A DNA stretch of 64,000 nt from positions 1 to 64,000 of the forward strand of contig JAAONU010000060.1 of the NCBI GenBank assembly GCA_012932295.1, given 5' to 3'. Position numbers and translations under genes: made by a program. The notes below the pieces were generated by a model. That model was not told where the DNA came from. It did no database searches and saw nothing but the letters and a program-made list of their open reading frames with translations. Source of the stretch: Cyclina sinensis (Eukaryota > Mollusca > Bivalvia > Venerida > Veneridae). Positions 10,410 through 20,429 of the stretch are shown here, in pieces; the stretch's first letter is position 1; each line of letters opens with the position of its first letter.

Positions 10410-13400
10410 CTGGAAATTAAGCAGAGTCCATGTACGAGGGTTGTCCCAAAATACCGTATAATTCATTAATATTTTTTCAATGTGACGTGTCATGGATTTA
10501 ATTTTTTGTGAAGCTTAATCAGTATTGTTTTTCACATATTATGATCAATTTTTGAGAGTGTTTGCACAAAAATGTGAATTTTATACATATATTTAGTAGG
10601 CCATGTATAGCCGCGCGGCCGACGTCAAAAACGGACAGTATCAAAATACTATTTGTAAAATTTACTTCTAAATATCTCGGCGAAAAATACAAGTATCGAA
10701 ACAAAATTCATATTGACGTAAAGAAAAATTATTGGCGCGTTTAAAGATGACGTTGGTACGTAAATGACGTCATTTGTTTTTCTTTTATGACGTTTACAAC
10801 TGGCACGTTCGTTTTCTAGTTTGAAAAAAATGGCGACGCCAACAGAAAAGGCGGACCATCGGTCTGTAATAAAATTTTGTGTTGAACGTGGCCTTACACC
10901 AGGACAAACAATAAAAGAGATGGAATCATCCAGAACGCATTGCAAGGCATCACGGGTATTGATTTATAAGTGGCACAAGCGATTTACAACGGGATGGACA
11001 GACACAGGTCTGAAAAAAGGGCGACCTGTAGGTATCAGCGATGCTGTAATTCAAAGGGTTTCTGACGTCATAAAAGCTGATAGACGACAAACTGTGCGAG
11101 AACTTGCGGGACTCATTGGAATAAGTAAATCTTCCGTTCAGAGAATTATGTCAGAGGAGCTCGGTATGTCTCGAGTGTGCGCTAGGTGGGTTCCTCGCCT
11201 TTTATCTGAAGAACAGAGGCAGCGTCGTGTTAGAGATTCGTGCACATTCATACGCCAATATGAACGTGATAGGAACTTTCTTGATAAAATAATCACTATG
11301 GATGAGACCTGGGCCCACTATTTTGAGCCTGAAGGAAAGAAGCAGTCGTCAATATGGAAAACTCCAGATACACCCCCAGCATTAAAAGCCAAGTCGGTAA
11401 AATCCATGGGAAAAATAATGTTCATGGTTTTCATGGATAACAAGGGCATAATCCTAACACATGTGGTCCCTCCTGGTCAAACAGTCAATGCAGATTATTA
11501 CTCAAAGGTAATAATAATAATAAAAATAATAATAATAATAATAGTAATACCGGTAATAATGATAATAATAATAATAAAATTGATAAGTTAAAAAATAAGT
11601 TTATAATAATAATAAAACTGTTAATTATCTATCATTTTGATAAATGTTTAATTTACCGTGCACACAGAAAGTAACGTTATCCATTTCAGGTTGTACGCGT
11701 TGGTCTAATGAGGGCTATAAGAAAAAAGCGGCCTGCCATTGTACAAGACCTAGAAAATGTAATTTATCACCATGACAACGCACCACCACACACAGCCGCC
11801 TCAACTGAACTGGAGATAGCACTTCTAGGCTTCAGAAGAATAACACATCCGCCTTATTCACCTGACCTTGCTCCGCTAGACTTTGCATATTTTCCCTCTC
11901 TAAAGGATCATTTACGCGGTAGGAAATTTTCGGACTCTCATCACTTAAAACAAGCTGTACTTTCATTTAACCGATCCTTGTCATCTCAGTGGTTTGCAGA
12001 CACATTTTTACGTTGGGTGGACCGTCACAGGAAGTGTATTCAGCAGCAGGGACAGTACTTTGAAAAACTTTAAGTGCGACGTCAGGTGCGTGACGTTACG
12101 TTGGTTATCGGTACAGGCCGCGACATACTATACGATGTTACTGTGAAGTGTGTAAAAACATTGCTACTCAAGATAAACTAGAATGGTTTTTTGCATTTTG
12201 TCGGATAAGGATGTAACTACCTGTAAATAATATCAGTTATGATATTGAGAGATTTGCTTTTTATATAAATTGATTTTATACGGTATTTTGGGACAACCCT
12301 CGTATGTTATAAGTTATTAGCTAATACTAAAATGATATAAGACATTTTAAATACCACTTCACTCATTGCGCATGAGATATTGAAATTGAGAATGATAACG
12401 TTGAAGTACTTTTTTTTCTGTGTAGCCTTTTATTGATAAGAAAGGGCTTGCAAGACAGAGAGAAAAAAAGTCGCCAAGATATGAGGTAAAGATACCTGTT
12501 TTGTTGTGGTACTGATATATAAATTTTCACTGTCCTCATGAGCAGTATCACTTTTCTTTTCTGAAGAATTCTCTTCTGCAATATACCAAAACAAATCCAG
12601 AATATTTATGCTCAATTGAAAATTCAGAAGACAACTTAACTAGAAATCATCATATGTCAATTGAAAAACCGGGCTTCCTAGGAAATATACTCGTCAATTT
12701 TGTATATTTATTTGAAATACGTTGAAATTAAGGCATATATTTTCATGCACTGTTGAAAATAATTATCTTCATATTTTCTGAAATGTTTACAATAACAACA
12801 GACAACACTGAGATATTTCATTTTCAAAATGCAAAATATTTGGACGAGAAATGCTATTTCTTAAAATGGTGAGCTCAGAGATAGGCTCATTGATCGCGTC
12901 AATATAAATCTTGTATATAAACAGAAAATAGAAACAAAAAGATTACAAAGAAATCGCTTTAAACAGCTTGTATTAACGTATGTCCCAGTGAACACAATGT
13001 ATACCTAATCAATTTCTTAACTGAAATGTCAGCATCTGTTTCCTATACTTAATGTTAATTTAATCAATAAAACTTATATGGCAAAAACACTTCAGCAAAT
13101 CAATTAATTGAATTTCAGAAATAATAGCTGTTCTTGTGAATTCTTGTTATGAATTTAATAAAAACGTTAAGGCATTATTATATAAAATTCAGACCTTTTG
13201 TTTATTTCGTAGCTATTGTGATACTTTCTGCTAGTCTCCATTGTAAAATATTAATTACTAATAATTCTGTCTGTATTTTCAAGTAAAATTGAGAGACAAC
13301 CTCAATACATATTAATCTTACACACACAAAATTCTCATAAAATATGACTTTATCAATAACTCGACATTCGTAACCCTCACTGGAAGCCTTTTGTCTGAAT

Positions 13401-13582
13401 CTCAGGAGCGGAATCTTTTTCCACAGCCCCTATCAGCGAAATAAAGCAATGACTTACTCCCCCTCACTAAAAAAAGAAAAAGAATATTTACCTTCTGGGG
13501 CAAAGAAGACCAAAAGATATTGAAACAGCTGAGGAATCAATATAATACCAATAAAGAGATATAGAACGCTCTTTTTCCGCAT
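9285..13582 (-). CDS. Carbohydrate sulfotransferase (CHST8-14 family), three exons, 431 aa
   Basis: The gene is predicted to encode a Golgi type II membrane enzyme that moves sulfate from PAPS to a sugar (GalNAc, chondroitin/dermatan or HNK-1 type acceptor; the exact one cannot be read from sequence). Exons are 13582-13492, 12575-12496 and 10409-9285, all with GT-AG borders. The codon split after exon 1 (G|AA) and the phase-0 junction after exon 2 keep one frame. Residues 1-5 are MRKKS, followed by a hydrophobic signal anchor at about 6-28, a short luminal stem with an NSS sequon, then a Sulfotransfer_2 domain. The 3'-phosphate-binding motif FHFVREPYGRLFSTYSNKF (residues about 163-181) is typical. 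The 5'-phosphosulfate motif CRINKAASW (about 112-120) diverges from the usual PKV.CTNWK. The CDYRYGYIGKLE motif is also family-like. 431 aa is normal for the family. Intron 2 contains a mariner. Confidence 0.85.
10435..12302 (+). mobile_element. Mariner (DD34D) transposon, apparently intact, 1868 bp
   Basis: Perfect 27-bp terminal inverted repeats lie at 10435-10461 and 12276-12302, starting CGAGGGTTGTCCC. Each is flanked by the TA target dinucleotide (10433-10434 and 12303-12304). Inside is one spliced transposase gene on the plus strand. The element lies antisense in intron 2 of the sulfotransferase gene. Perfect repeats and an open transposase suggest recent insertion. Confidence 0.85.
10830..12073 (+). 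CDS. Mariner transposase, two exons, 353 aa
   Basis: Exons are 10830-11507 and 11690-12073. The start is ATG 10830 (AAAAATGG). The intron (11508-11689, 182 nt) has donor AAG|GTAATA and acceptor CATTTCAG and contains an AAT-rich microsatellite. It is phase 0, after the residues DYYSK. The protein has two N-terminal helix-turn-helix regions separated by a GRP linker (KKGRPVG), a conserved ARWVPRLL segment, and a catalytic triad D158 (TMDETW), D255 (HHDNAPPH) and D290 (APLDF), 34 residues apart as in DD34D mariners. No stop or frameshift was seen. It cuts and reinserts DNA at TA sites. If the intron were not removed, the protein would end in an isoleucine-rich tail without D255 and D290. Confidence 0.85.
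12496..12575 (-). CDS. Sulfotransferase exon 2 (stem region)
   Basis: This 80-nt exon has acceptor TATTGCAG (AG at 12577-12576) and donor ACAG|GTATCT (GT at 12495-12494). It encodes a hydrophilic, acidic and Ser/Thr-rich stem with one N-glycosylation sequon (NSS). It completes the split glutamate codon from exon 1 and ends in phase 0, matching exon 3. It is too short to stand out as an ORF. Confidence 0.7.
13492..13582 (-). CDS. Sulfotransferase exon 1 (cytosolic tail and signal anchor)
   Basis: ATG 13582 opens 30 codons plus one base and ends at GAAG|GTAAAT (GT at 13491-13490). The product starts MRKKS and continues with about 23 hydrophobic residues, the usual short basic tail and single membrane anchor of a Golgi type II glycan enzyme. 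Phase 1 fits exon 2. The upstream bases AAAGC before ATG are an acceptable context. Confidence 0.75.
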
Positions 13583-14244
13583 GCTTTACTCCTTTTGACT
13601 TCTTTGACACTTCGATACCACTCCAAACCCTTATGGTGTCCTAAGTTTATAGCCCTAGTTTATGTAGTAAACTGTCATCTTTCAAAAGATATGTACATTT
13701 TCTTAAATAAAAATATTAAATTTTAAATCACAGTGATTACTTATTTAGTAAAATATAGCCTTAACTAGTCGTTTCAGAAATATGTATCTAATTACAGTAT
13801 CTTTTACTTTATAGGCTTGTTAGATCAATAAAACACTGAGTCAGACAGTCGTCAGTAGTTTAGTATCAGTCTGTTCTCATTCTTAGTGTTTCATTACCTT
13901 TAAGCTTGGCCTTCAGAAACACATATTTGCCATTATATGAATGTAAAGCTGACTGGTAGTTGGCAGTTGGTTATTCGAATCTCCAACTATCTTTCAGAAG
14001 TTGGTAATTCGAACATAAGTAAGATTTAACAAAACTTTCTTTAGCAAAAAAAGATACGTTAATATATAAAATTAGCATTTCAATATGACAGTACTGTCTT
14101 CACCCCTCTAGGTTTATAAGGTTACTCAGTTGGTAATTAGCTCGAAACCCAACTAGCTTCCAGACGGTAGATAGTAATTTGAACTCAAGTACGATATAAA
14201 AATAGCTTCTTATTGTTTATTCATAAACGTGCATAGAGTAAGCA
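13583..14244. other. Upstream flank of the sulfotransferase gene with degenerate repeat units
   Basis: The first part should hold the promoter of the minus-strand sulfotransferase, but I could not identify specific sites. From about 13960 there are degenerate copies of the region that gave rise to the 47-bp array: AGTTGGTAATT and TGACAGTACTGTCTTC... ATAAGGTTACTCAGTTGGTAA near 14088-14135. Confidence 0.4.
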
Positions 14245-15168
14245 CCTCAACATAACAGCATTGTCTTCGTCCCGCTGGGTTGATCAAGTTACTTCAACAT
14301 AACTGCATTGTCTTCGTCCCACTGGGTTGATCAAGTTACCTCAACATAACAGCATTGTCTTCGTCCCACTGGGTTGATCAAGTTACCTCTACATAACAGC
14401 ATTGTCTTCGTCCCACTGGGTTGATCAAGTTACTTCATCGTCGGAAACCCACGTTCGATCCATTCCGTTTCACTCTATTTATCTACCGTGGGACAATTGG
14501 CTGGTAAAATTTCGTACTCATGAATAATTCATTACCTACTTTCATTGGTTTCCGTAAGATTTCCCTTGCGGAATCTCAGCCAGTAAAATGACTTGTTACA
14601 ATTTGCCTTCCGCGCCTAAGTTTAAATCCTGGGAAATACGTCTATTTTAAGTAACTTGTCATTATGCCTACTCTCCACACTGAAGAGTGTCTATTTGTAA
14701 TGCGGCATCTCATTCGACGAAGAGTTACATCCCTTTGCTAATAAATATTCATGAAAACGAATAATCAGCAGTCAATTATCCCACGGTACATAATGTAGCT
14801 GTGCGGAATATGTACCGGGGGTCACCGACGATGAAGTTACTTTAACATAACAGCATTGTCTTCGTCCCACTGTGTTGATCAAGTTACCTCAACATAATAG
14901 CATTGTCTTCGTCCCACTGGGTTGATCAAGTTACCTCAACATAACAGCATTGTCTTCGTCTCACTGGGTTGATCAAGTTACCTCAACCTAACAGCAATGT
15001 CTTCGTCCCACTGGGTTTATCAAGTTAACTCAACATAACAACATTGTCTTCGTCCCACTGGGTTGATCAAGTTACCTCAACATAACAGCATTGTCTTCGT
15101 CCCGCTGGGTTGATCAAGTTACCTCAACATAACAGCATTGTCTTCGTCCCGCTGGGTTGATCAAGTTA
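14245..15168. repeat. 47-bp minisatellite, 11 copies, split by a MITE
   Basis: Units start at 14245, 14292, 14339, 14386 and 14433. They resume after the insertion with period 47 (14887, 14934, 14981, 15028, 15075, 15122) and end near 15168. The unit contains CAGCATTGTCTTCGTCCC and GGGTTGATCAAGTTA. Copies differ by only a few bases. There are no unique spacers, so it is a simple tandem array. Confidence 0.85.
14436..14833. mobile_element. 398-bp MITE (copy 1) with 9-bp target duplication
   Basis: The element begins CATCGTCGG and ends CCGACGATG. The terminal similarity continues imperfectly for about 60 bp to an inner pair CTACCGTGGGA and TCCCACGGTAC. It is flanked by AAGTTACTT on both sides (14427-14435 and 14834-14842), a 9-bp target duplication. 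It lies inside the 47-bp array. It has no coding capacity. A second copy is at 28947-29344. The 9-bp duplication is most like Mutator-type elements, but the superfamily is not proven. Confidence 0.85.
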
Positions 15169-15239
15169 CTCGGATGGTAACTAGAGATTGTTTTTGAGAA
15201 GAAACATGTCACCCCCACATGTCATTTACAATGAAGAAC

Positions 15240-16225
15240 GCTAGTTATAACTGTATTTAAATGTGGACAAAAAGGGCCGTTACTCTGCTGAAAATCAGCC
15301 AGCGAGTATAAGCCAATTATATGCGTAAATACACTTGCTAATGATCATTCTGTGAAGTTTCCTCATAATCTAACAAGCAATAATGGATATATGCCCAACT
15401 GTATTCAAATCTGGACAAATCAGGGGCCGCTAAATATCATCCGAATAAAACAAAACAAAAAATGCTTAACTATTCTCGCTGATAATTATTCCTGTGAAGT
15501 TTCCCTAAGTTCGTTTAACTGTTATGGAGATATGCCCAAAATATATTCGAATTAAAATGAAAACAAATCAAAGGCCATAACTCCACTAAAATCAGTCGAC
15601 CAAAACACATCAGCAATACTTGTAACGACACTTGCTAACAATCCTTTCTGTTATGTTTTGTAAAAATCAGAGAAGGTATGGAGATATGCCCGTATGTTTA
15701 AATTTGGACAAATAAAAACGCCCATAATTTCGCTGAGGAAAACATCAACAATTGTTGTATCTACACTTGCTAACAATCATTTCTATGAAGTTCTGTCAAA
15801 ATCAGAGAAGGGATTATGCAGAAATGCCTATATATGATCAAGTTTGGACATATCAGGGCCAATAATTCCACTAAAAATTAAACGACTGGAAAACATCAAT
15901 ATTACTTGTAACTACAGTTGCTTACAGTCATTACTATGAATTTTATTTTTTAAAAATCAGACAAGTGGTTATAGAGATATGCCCACATGTGTTAAATTTG
16001 GACAAGTCAATGCTCATAACTTCGCTGAAAATCACCTAACCCGACAATGCCGACGATATGCTCAATAAGGCTTGGTACCAATAAATCTTGGCAAGTTCCA
16101 CTGAAATCCAACTAGTGGTTATTGAGAAGAAGTGCAGACAAAATATGTGACATCCAGACATACAAACAGACAGACATACTGACTGAAAGTACAAAAACTG
16201 AATGTCTCCCACCCCACTATGTGGG
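15240..16225. repeat. Degenerate tandem repeat of about 165 bp, roughly six units
   Basis: Recurring phrases are ACACTTGCTAA(C/T)(A/G)ATCATT, TGTGAAGTT, AGAGAAG, GGAGATATGCCC, AAATTTGGACAAAT and CATAACT(C/T)C(A/G)CT. The block ends with ACAAACAGACAGACATACTG. Such repeats are widespread in bivalve genomes. The reading frame at 15352-15555 is part of this repeat and not a gene. Confidence 0.65.
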
Positions 16226-17035
16226 AGGAAACATAATTTGACCGATGTGCATATTGCTTTTTTCGCTTGATAAACGATCTCGATTTTTCTGAATATTTTT
16301 TCTGTTAAAATAAATTGAATTAAAATATTAAATAATTGATTAGTTGGTATTTCAATCGGCCAGCCAGGCAGAAAAGTTTTTTTGAGACTTTCAGCGTGGA
16401 AGAAAAATAATTCATGTTAAACCCATTCTTTACTAAAGAAATACACAGCTACTTGAATATAGACACTTCAGAATTGAAGACAGTCACAAAGCTCAACCGT
16501 ATCTAATTTTGTTTATACTGCACTCAGGGTTAATAAATTTAGTTACTACAAATTTATGGGCATCTCTTGGTTGCCGTGAACCGCTAACAAGGAAGTCTCG
16601 ACGATCACTTTATTGAATTTATTGAGTTAGTCATTTTTGGAGAGAGCTGATAAATTGAATTTTACCCCTCTATTAGATAAAATTCTGCGTAAATCATATT
16701 TGCAAAAAACAAATTCACCTTGAATCCTCAGCTCAGTTAAATTTTCATCTCGAACGAGGGTTGTGCAAAAGTACGTAGCCAGCGTATTCTTCGATTCATA
16801 TACAATTTTAAAGATTTTTTTTTACTCAAAGCTGTGAAACTTTCATTTCTTTGACAAAATCTTTTTACAGTTATCTAAAATTTAAATATTAATATAAAAA
16901 ATATTAATTACATAAAATGACCTGGGAAGGTCTATAGCGACGCTGACGTCATGACGTTTTCCTCTTAAACTTTTGCTCTGTGACGTTTATTACTTTTCAT
17001 AGTTTTCAAACATTTGTTTTTCTCACATCTTTTAT
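16226..17035. other. Unannotated AT-rich DNA
   Basis: No gene was recognised. An 8-bp TGACGTCA palindrome (CRE-like) lies at about 16944-16951, but nothing around it shows that it is a regulatory site. Confidence 0.35.
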
Positions 17036-17540
17036 GTCATACTAAGGAAATAGATTTTGAGTGAGCTACCGTCGAATACATGACATTTTCCAGTTGTGTT
17101 GCGTAGTCATTTAATCACGAAGGCCGTAGGCCTGAGTGATTAAATAAAAATACATCTGGTATGTTAGACAATGAATCACAGAGACTTTAAAATATATTTT
17201 CATTCTAACACATACGTATATCAATAAGGGGCGCAAGAATGTGCAATACTTACCCTGTCATGTTTTACAGTTGTTGCCCTTGTCTAAGTATTCATTCAGT
17301 ATTCCCTAGGTAATTTATATTTAGGAAACAGATTTTAAGTTTGAGTGATATACAGTTGAATACATTACTTTTTCTTGTTCAGATGCGTAGTAATTTAATC
17401 ACAAACGCCGTAGGCCTACGCAATGAAATTATTACGCATCTCTTCAAGACACCGTGCTATATTCGACGGTAGATCACGAAAACTGTAAAATCTATTTCCA
17501 TTCTAACACGTAAGTATATTTTTAAGGGGCGAAAGTGTGT
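17036..17540. repeat. Two palindromic (foldback) repeat copies
   Basis: Both copies have the order GGAAA(T/C)AGATTTT, an arm ending near GCGTAGT(A/C)ATTTAATCAC, a centre with GCCGTAGGCCT, the opposing arm, and TCTATTTCCATTCTAACAC. Copy A is about 17040-17220 and copy B about 17320-17510. GCGTAGTAATTT and AAATTATTACGC pair in copy B. Further copies are at 18.4 and 23.2 kb. Confidence 0.6.
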
Positions 17541-18380
17541 GCACAATTTACCATATCATTTTTTTACGGTTGTTGTCTCTGTCTGGATATTTCATTTACC
17601 CCTCTGTTCATTTCCTACTCGAAAATGAAACAACGAGGGCATTGTTTTGTTTATCAATAAATAATATTAGATTATGCAAATATCTATATTTTATCGTAGA
17701 TGCACATCAAAGAAGATGAATAATTTTAGTCCATAACAATATTTTCACTCATTTCAATCATCTGAGTTTATAATCACAAATAAGAACAGCCGTAAGTAGT
17801 TTGCAGTGACGTCGCAGGGCACGCGCTTGTATTCAGCGTGATATAACGTAAAGGATATATCACGGGAGATTCTTTCTTTGTTCATTGTCAGCGAATTGCG
17901 GATAGTGGTGGAATGGATGATATGAGGTACTAAGTTGTATGATTTTTTTCTTCAACGGAATCACCGTCCTATTAAGTGCTTCTGGAATTTGGGAAACAAA
18001 GTTAAGTCTGTAGGCGCCACGTCATTGAAGGATTACTCAAACTGTCTGCTAATAAATGTGACAGAGCATTGTCTTTCCAAGGAATACAGTCCTCAAGTTT
18101 AAGGAAGGACCATTTTGAGCGCTTATGTTAACTTTCGTCTGACAGCCTAGTCATATGGATGTTTCTTTATCTTTTTCACTTACAGTTTGATGAGTTTACT
18201 TTTTCTATTTAGATCTATGCTTTTCATTTATCTTTTTTTAAATCATCCATTAGTTCTTTCTTTTATAAAAAGGAATATAGCCTAAATGAATTTTTGAATA
18301 GTATTAAGAGTTGACAGTTTGTCCTCTTGGATAAGCAGTTGTCAGTAACATCCTCTGTCTGTCTGCAAACATGATAAACA
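17541..18380. other. Repeat-derived flank of the palindromic family
   Basis: 17580-17760 (AGAAGATGAATAATTTTAGT, CATAACAATATTTTCACT) matches 18700-18880, and 17806-17920 (CAGTGACGTCGCAGGGCACG, GCGCTTGTATTCAGCGTG) matches 23411-23525. These segments accompany the palindromic cores, so the complete repeat unit is longer than the palindrome. No gene was seen. Confidence 0.45.
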
Positions 18381-18900
18381 TGTAATAACGATAGATTTTA
18401 AGTTTGGGTGATATTCCTTCGAATATATCACTATTTCCAGTTCAGCTGCGTAGTAATTAAATCACGAAGGCCGTATTTCCTCGGGAGGTTAGTATATATG
18501 TTCACTTGAAAGGGCGTAATTTTATGTGACCCGAACGGGATTGAAGGATCCCACCTGACCCCTCACATTTGCATGAATTAACAAAGAAGTGCAGATAAAT
18601 TTTCACTACAATGAAGAATATAACAAAAAATCACGTGTTGATTTTTGTTGGTAAAACCTATTGTTATAAGATTTAAGAGTCATGCTTCCGTTTTGTTCCC
18701 ATGCTTGGCTATTCCGTTTATCCCGCTATTTATTCCCCACGAGAAAATGAAAACATCGATTCTCTTTATACTTAATAATTTACATATTTACAAATATCTA
18801 TTACTTTATCACAGATGAACATCAAAGAAGATAATAATGTGCATAACAATTTTTCACTTACACAAATAAAAAAAAACATATTGAAGTTTACAATGACACT
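18381..18900. repeat. Third copy of the palindromic family, with one arm only
   Basis: GATAGATTTTAAGTTTGGGT and GCGTAGTAATTAAATCACGA followed by AGGCCGT (18390-18478) match the left arm and centre. The right arm is missing. The tail at 18720-18880 matches 17600-17760. Confidence 0.5.
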
Positions 18901-19435
18901 ACATTAACTAACAAGTGCATTATGTGGCGGTGGTGTACGAGTTCGTATCCACACTTTCTTTGACTCGGGATCACAAATCTGCAGTGATCACTGCAAAGAA
19001 GCTATGCCCATCCTGTTATGCCGCCGTAAAAAATCTTTGAATCCGCAAACCGTCTCTTTTTCTCTTTCTTAAAATTCTTTTACATGCCCGGTACCCATCG
19101 GTATGAACCTTTAACATTTTCAAGACAGACGTGAATCGTTCCATGACTACACCCTGTCGTCTAAGCGATTGTGGGCACGATTAGTCGTCTACTTTAATCG
19201 ATGGCATTCTTTATGACGACAGTGTCAATTCGTTGTTAACCACGACATTCATCATTGTCAAGGGTATTCATTCAGCTAAGTGTTTGTGCCACTTAAAAAG
19301 AAGTTCTTTGGAAATTTCTGCTCTGAATTCAGTCTTCTCTATCATTTTCAATGTTTGTGTTGGTGATTGTCCTATTTCAACAGAATTTCATGACTGCACG
19401 CACTTCTATTCTCTACTGACGCAATGACGTAACGT
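18900..19435 (-). pseudogene. Decayed mariner transposase relic
   Basis: Reading the minus strand across frames and many stops gives mariner-like phrases in the correct order: GQSPTQTLKMIEK, LLFKWHKHLAE, LDNDECRG, a helix-turn-helix segment ending SHGTIHVCLENVKGSYRWVP, then a DPESKKVW block that matches the position following the first catalytic Asp. No terminal repeats were identified. It is older than the two other mariners in the window. Confidence 0.6.
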
Positions 19436-20425
19436 TCACAAAACCATGCACTTTGGAGTCTTGTTTTTTATTAGATCAAATGACGACACCTGTTGAACGT
19501 AACTTTATATGTTTTACACTTATCTGATAACAGGCAGACATTATATTTAGACATAATTATATAATAGCAAGGTTTTGAAATTGTATAGAAATGTATCTAA
19601 TTGGTAAGTAGTTTTCTTTTTACAGGAGAAATGAACAAACTACTAAGTCTAAGTCGTGCAGTTTTTATGTTTACATGTACAAGTTAAGACAAAAGTCTTT
19701 AAAATTCGTAGTAAGATTATTTCAGGTTTTATACACATACTGCTTTTTTTCCGTTACGCAGTAAAAAGAAGGAAGCATAACTCTGAGTGTATTTTTGAGA
19801 CATAGATAAGAATTGCTTTTCTTCGGCAAGAATTTAAGTCTCTTATTAAATGAATGCTCCCTTTTTATTCAGCATCCTAATATTTAAGTTTCTTTTCAGA
19901 TTTAAGCTTATATATAGCGAGAGTATACGATGTATATCTTCGATGTATATCTTCAAAGATGTCGGGATCATTTGCTTTTTGGAAATCCTTCTGACCCTTC
20001 TTATTAAAAAACTCATACAAACGAATTCTTAGATGAATATTTACATGGAAACTAGAATGATAAAAGAACTTTAGATAATAATAATAATCATAATAATAAT
20101 AATCTGTAACAATTTAAATTCCTCACTATCTGAGAATGATTATGTTGGCCAATTTCTGTCTTTAATTTACAGAAAAATTCTTAAACTTTCAAAAACGTTA
20201 CATCATTAGATTTCCAATCTGCACTAGAAACGATACGTCATTATAACACAGACAACTTCCAACCAAGAATTTGATTCAATCTAATATTACACAAATTCTT
20301 TTCCAGAATTTAGACAGAATTCTAATATCTCTGACATAATCAGATGGAGACAAATCAAATAATGAGCGTCATATCTCAACGGCTCCAACAACTAGGTAAT
20401 TTACAGACCCTGAAATACTTTATCT
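19436..20425. other. Unannotated AT-rich DNA
   Basis: No gene was recognised. A short AAT-rich microsatellite lies at about 20078-20105. Confidence 0.4.
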
Positions 20426-20429
20426 TTAA

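Noticed and set aside
10410..10493. ATG at 10493 as start of the sulfotransferase
   Set aside because: The sequence beyond 10432 is the mariner terminal repeat. A splice acceptor at 10411-10410 and upstream exons in phase give a better model.
12363..12615. Minus-strand ORFs of 61-72 aa as separate genes
   Set aside because: Only the 80-nt part 12575-12496 is supported, as sulfotransferase exon 2. The remainder is intron.
14245..15168. CRISPR-like regular repeats
   Set aside because: The 47-bp units are contiguous with no unique spacers, no cas genes are present, and the DNA is eukaryotic. It is a minisatellite.
16944..16951. TGACGTCA as a cAMP-response element
   Set aside because: A single 8-bp match with no nearby gene; similar GACGTC segments occur in the neighbouring repeat family.
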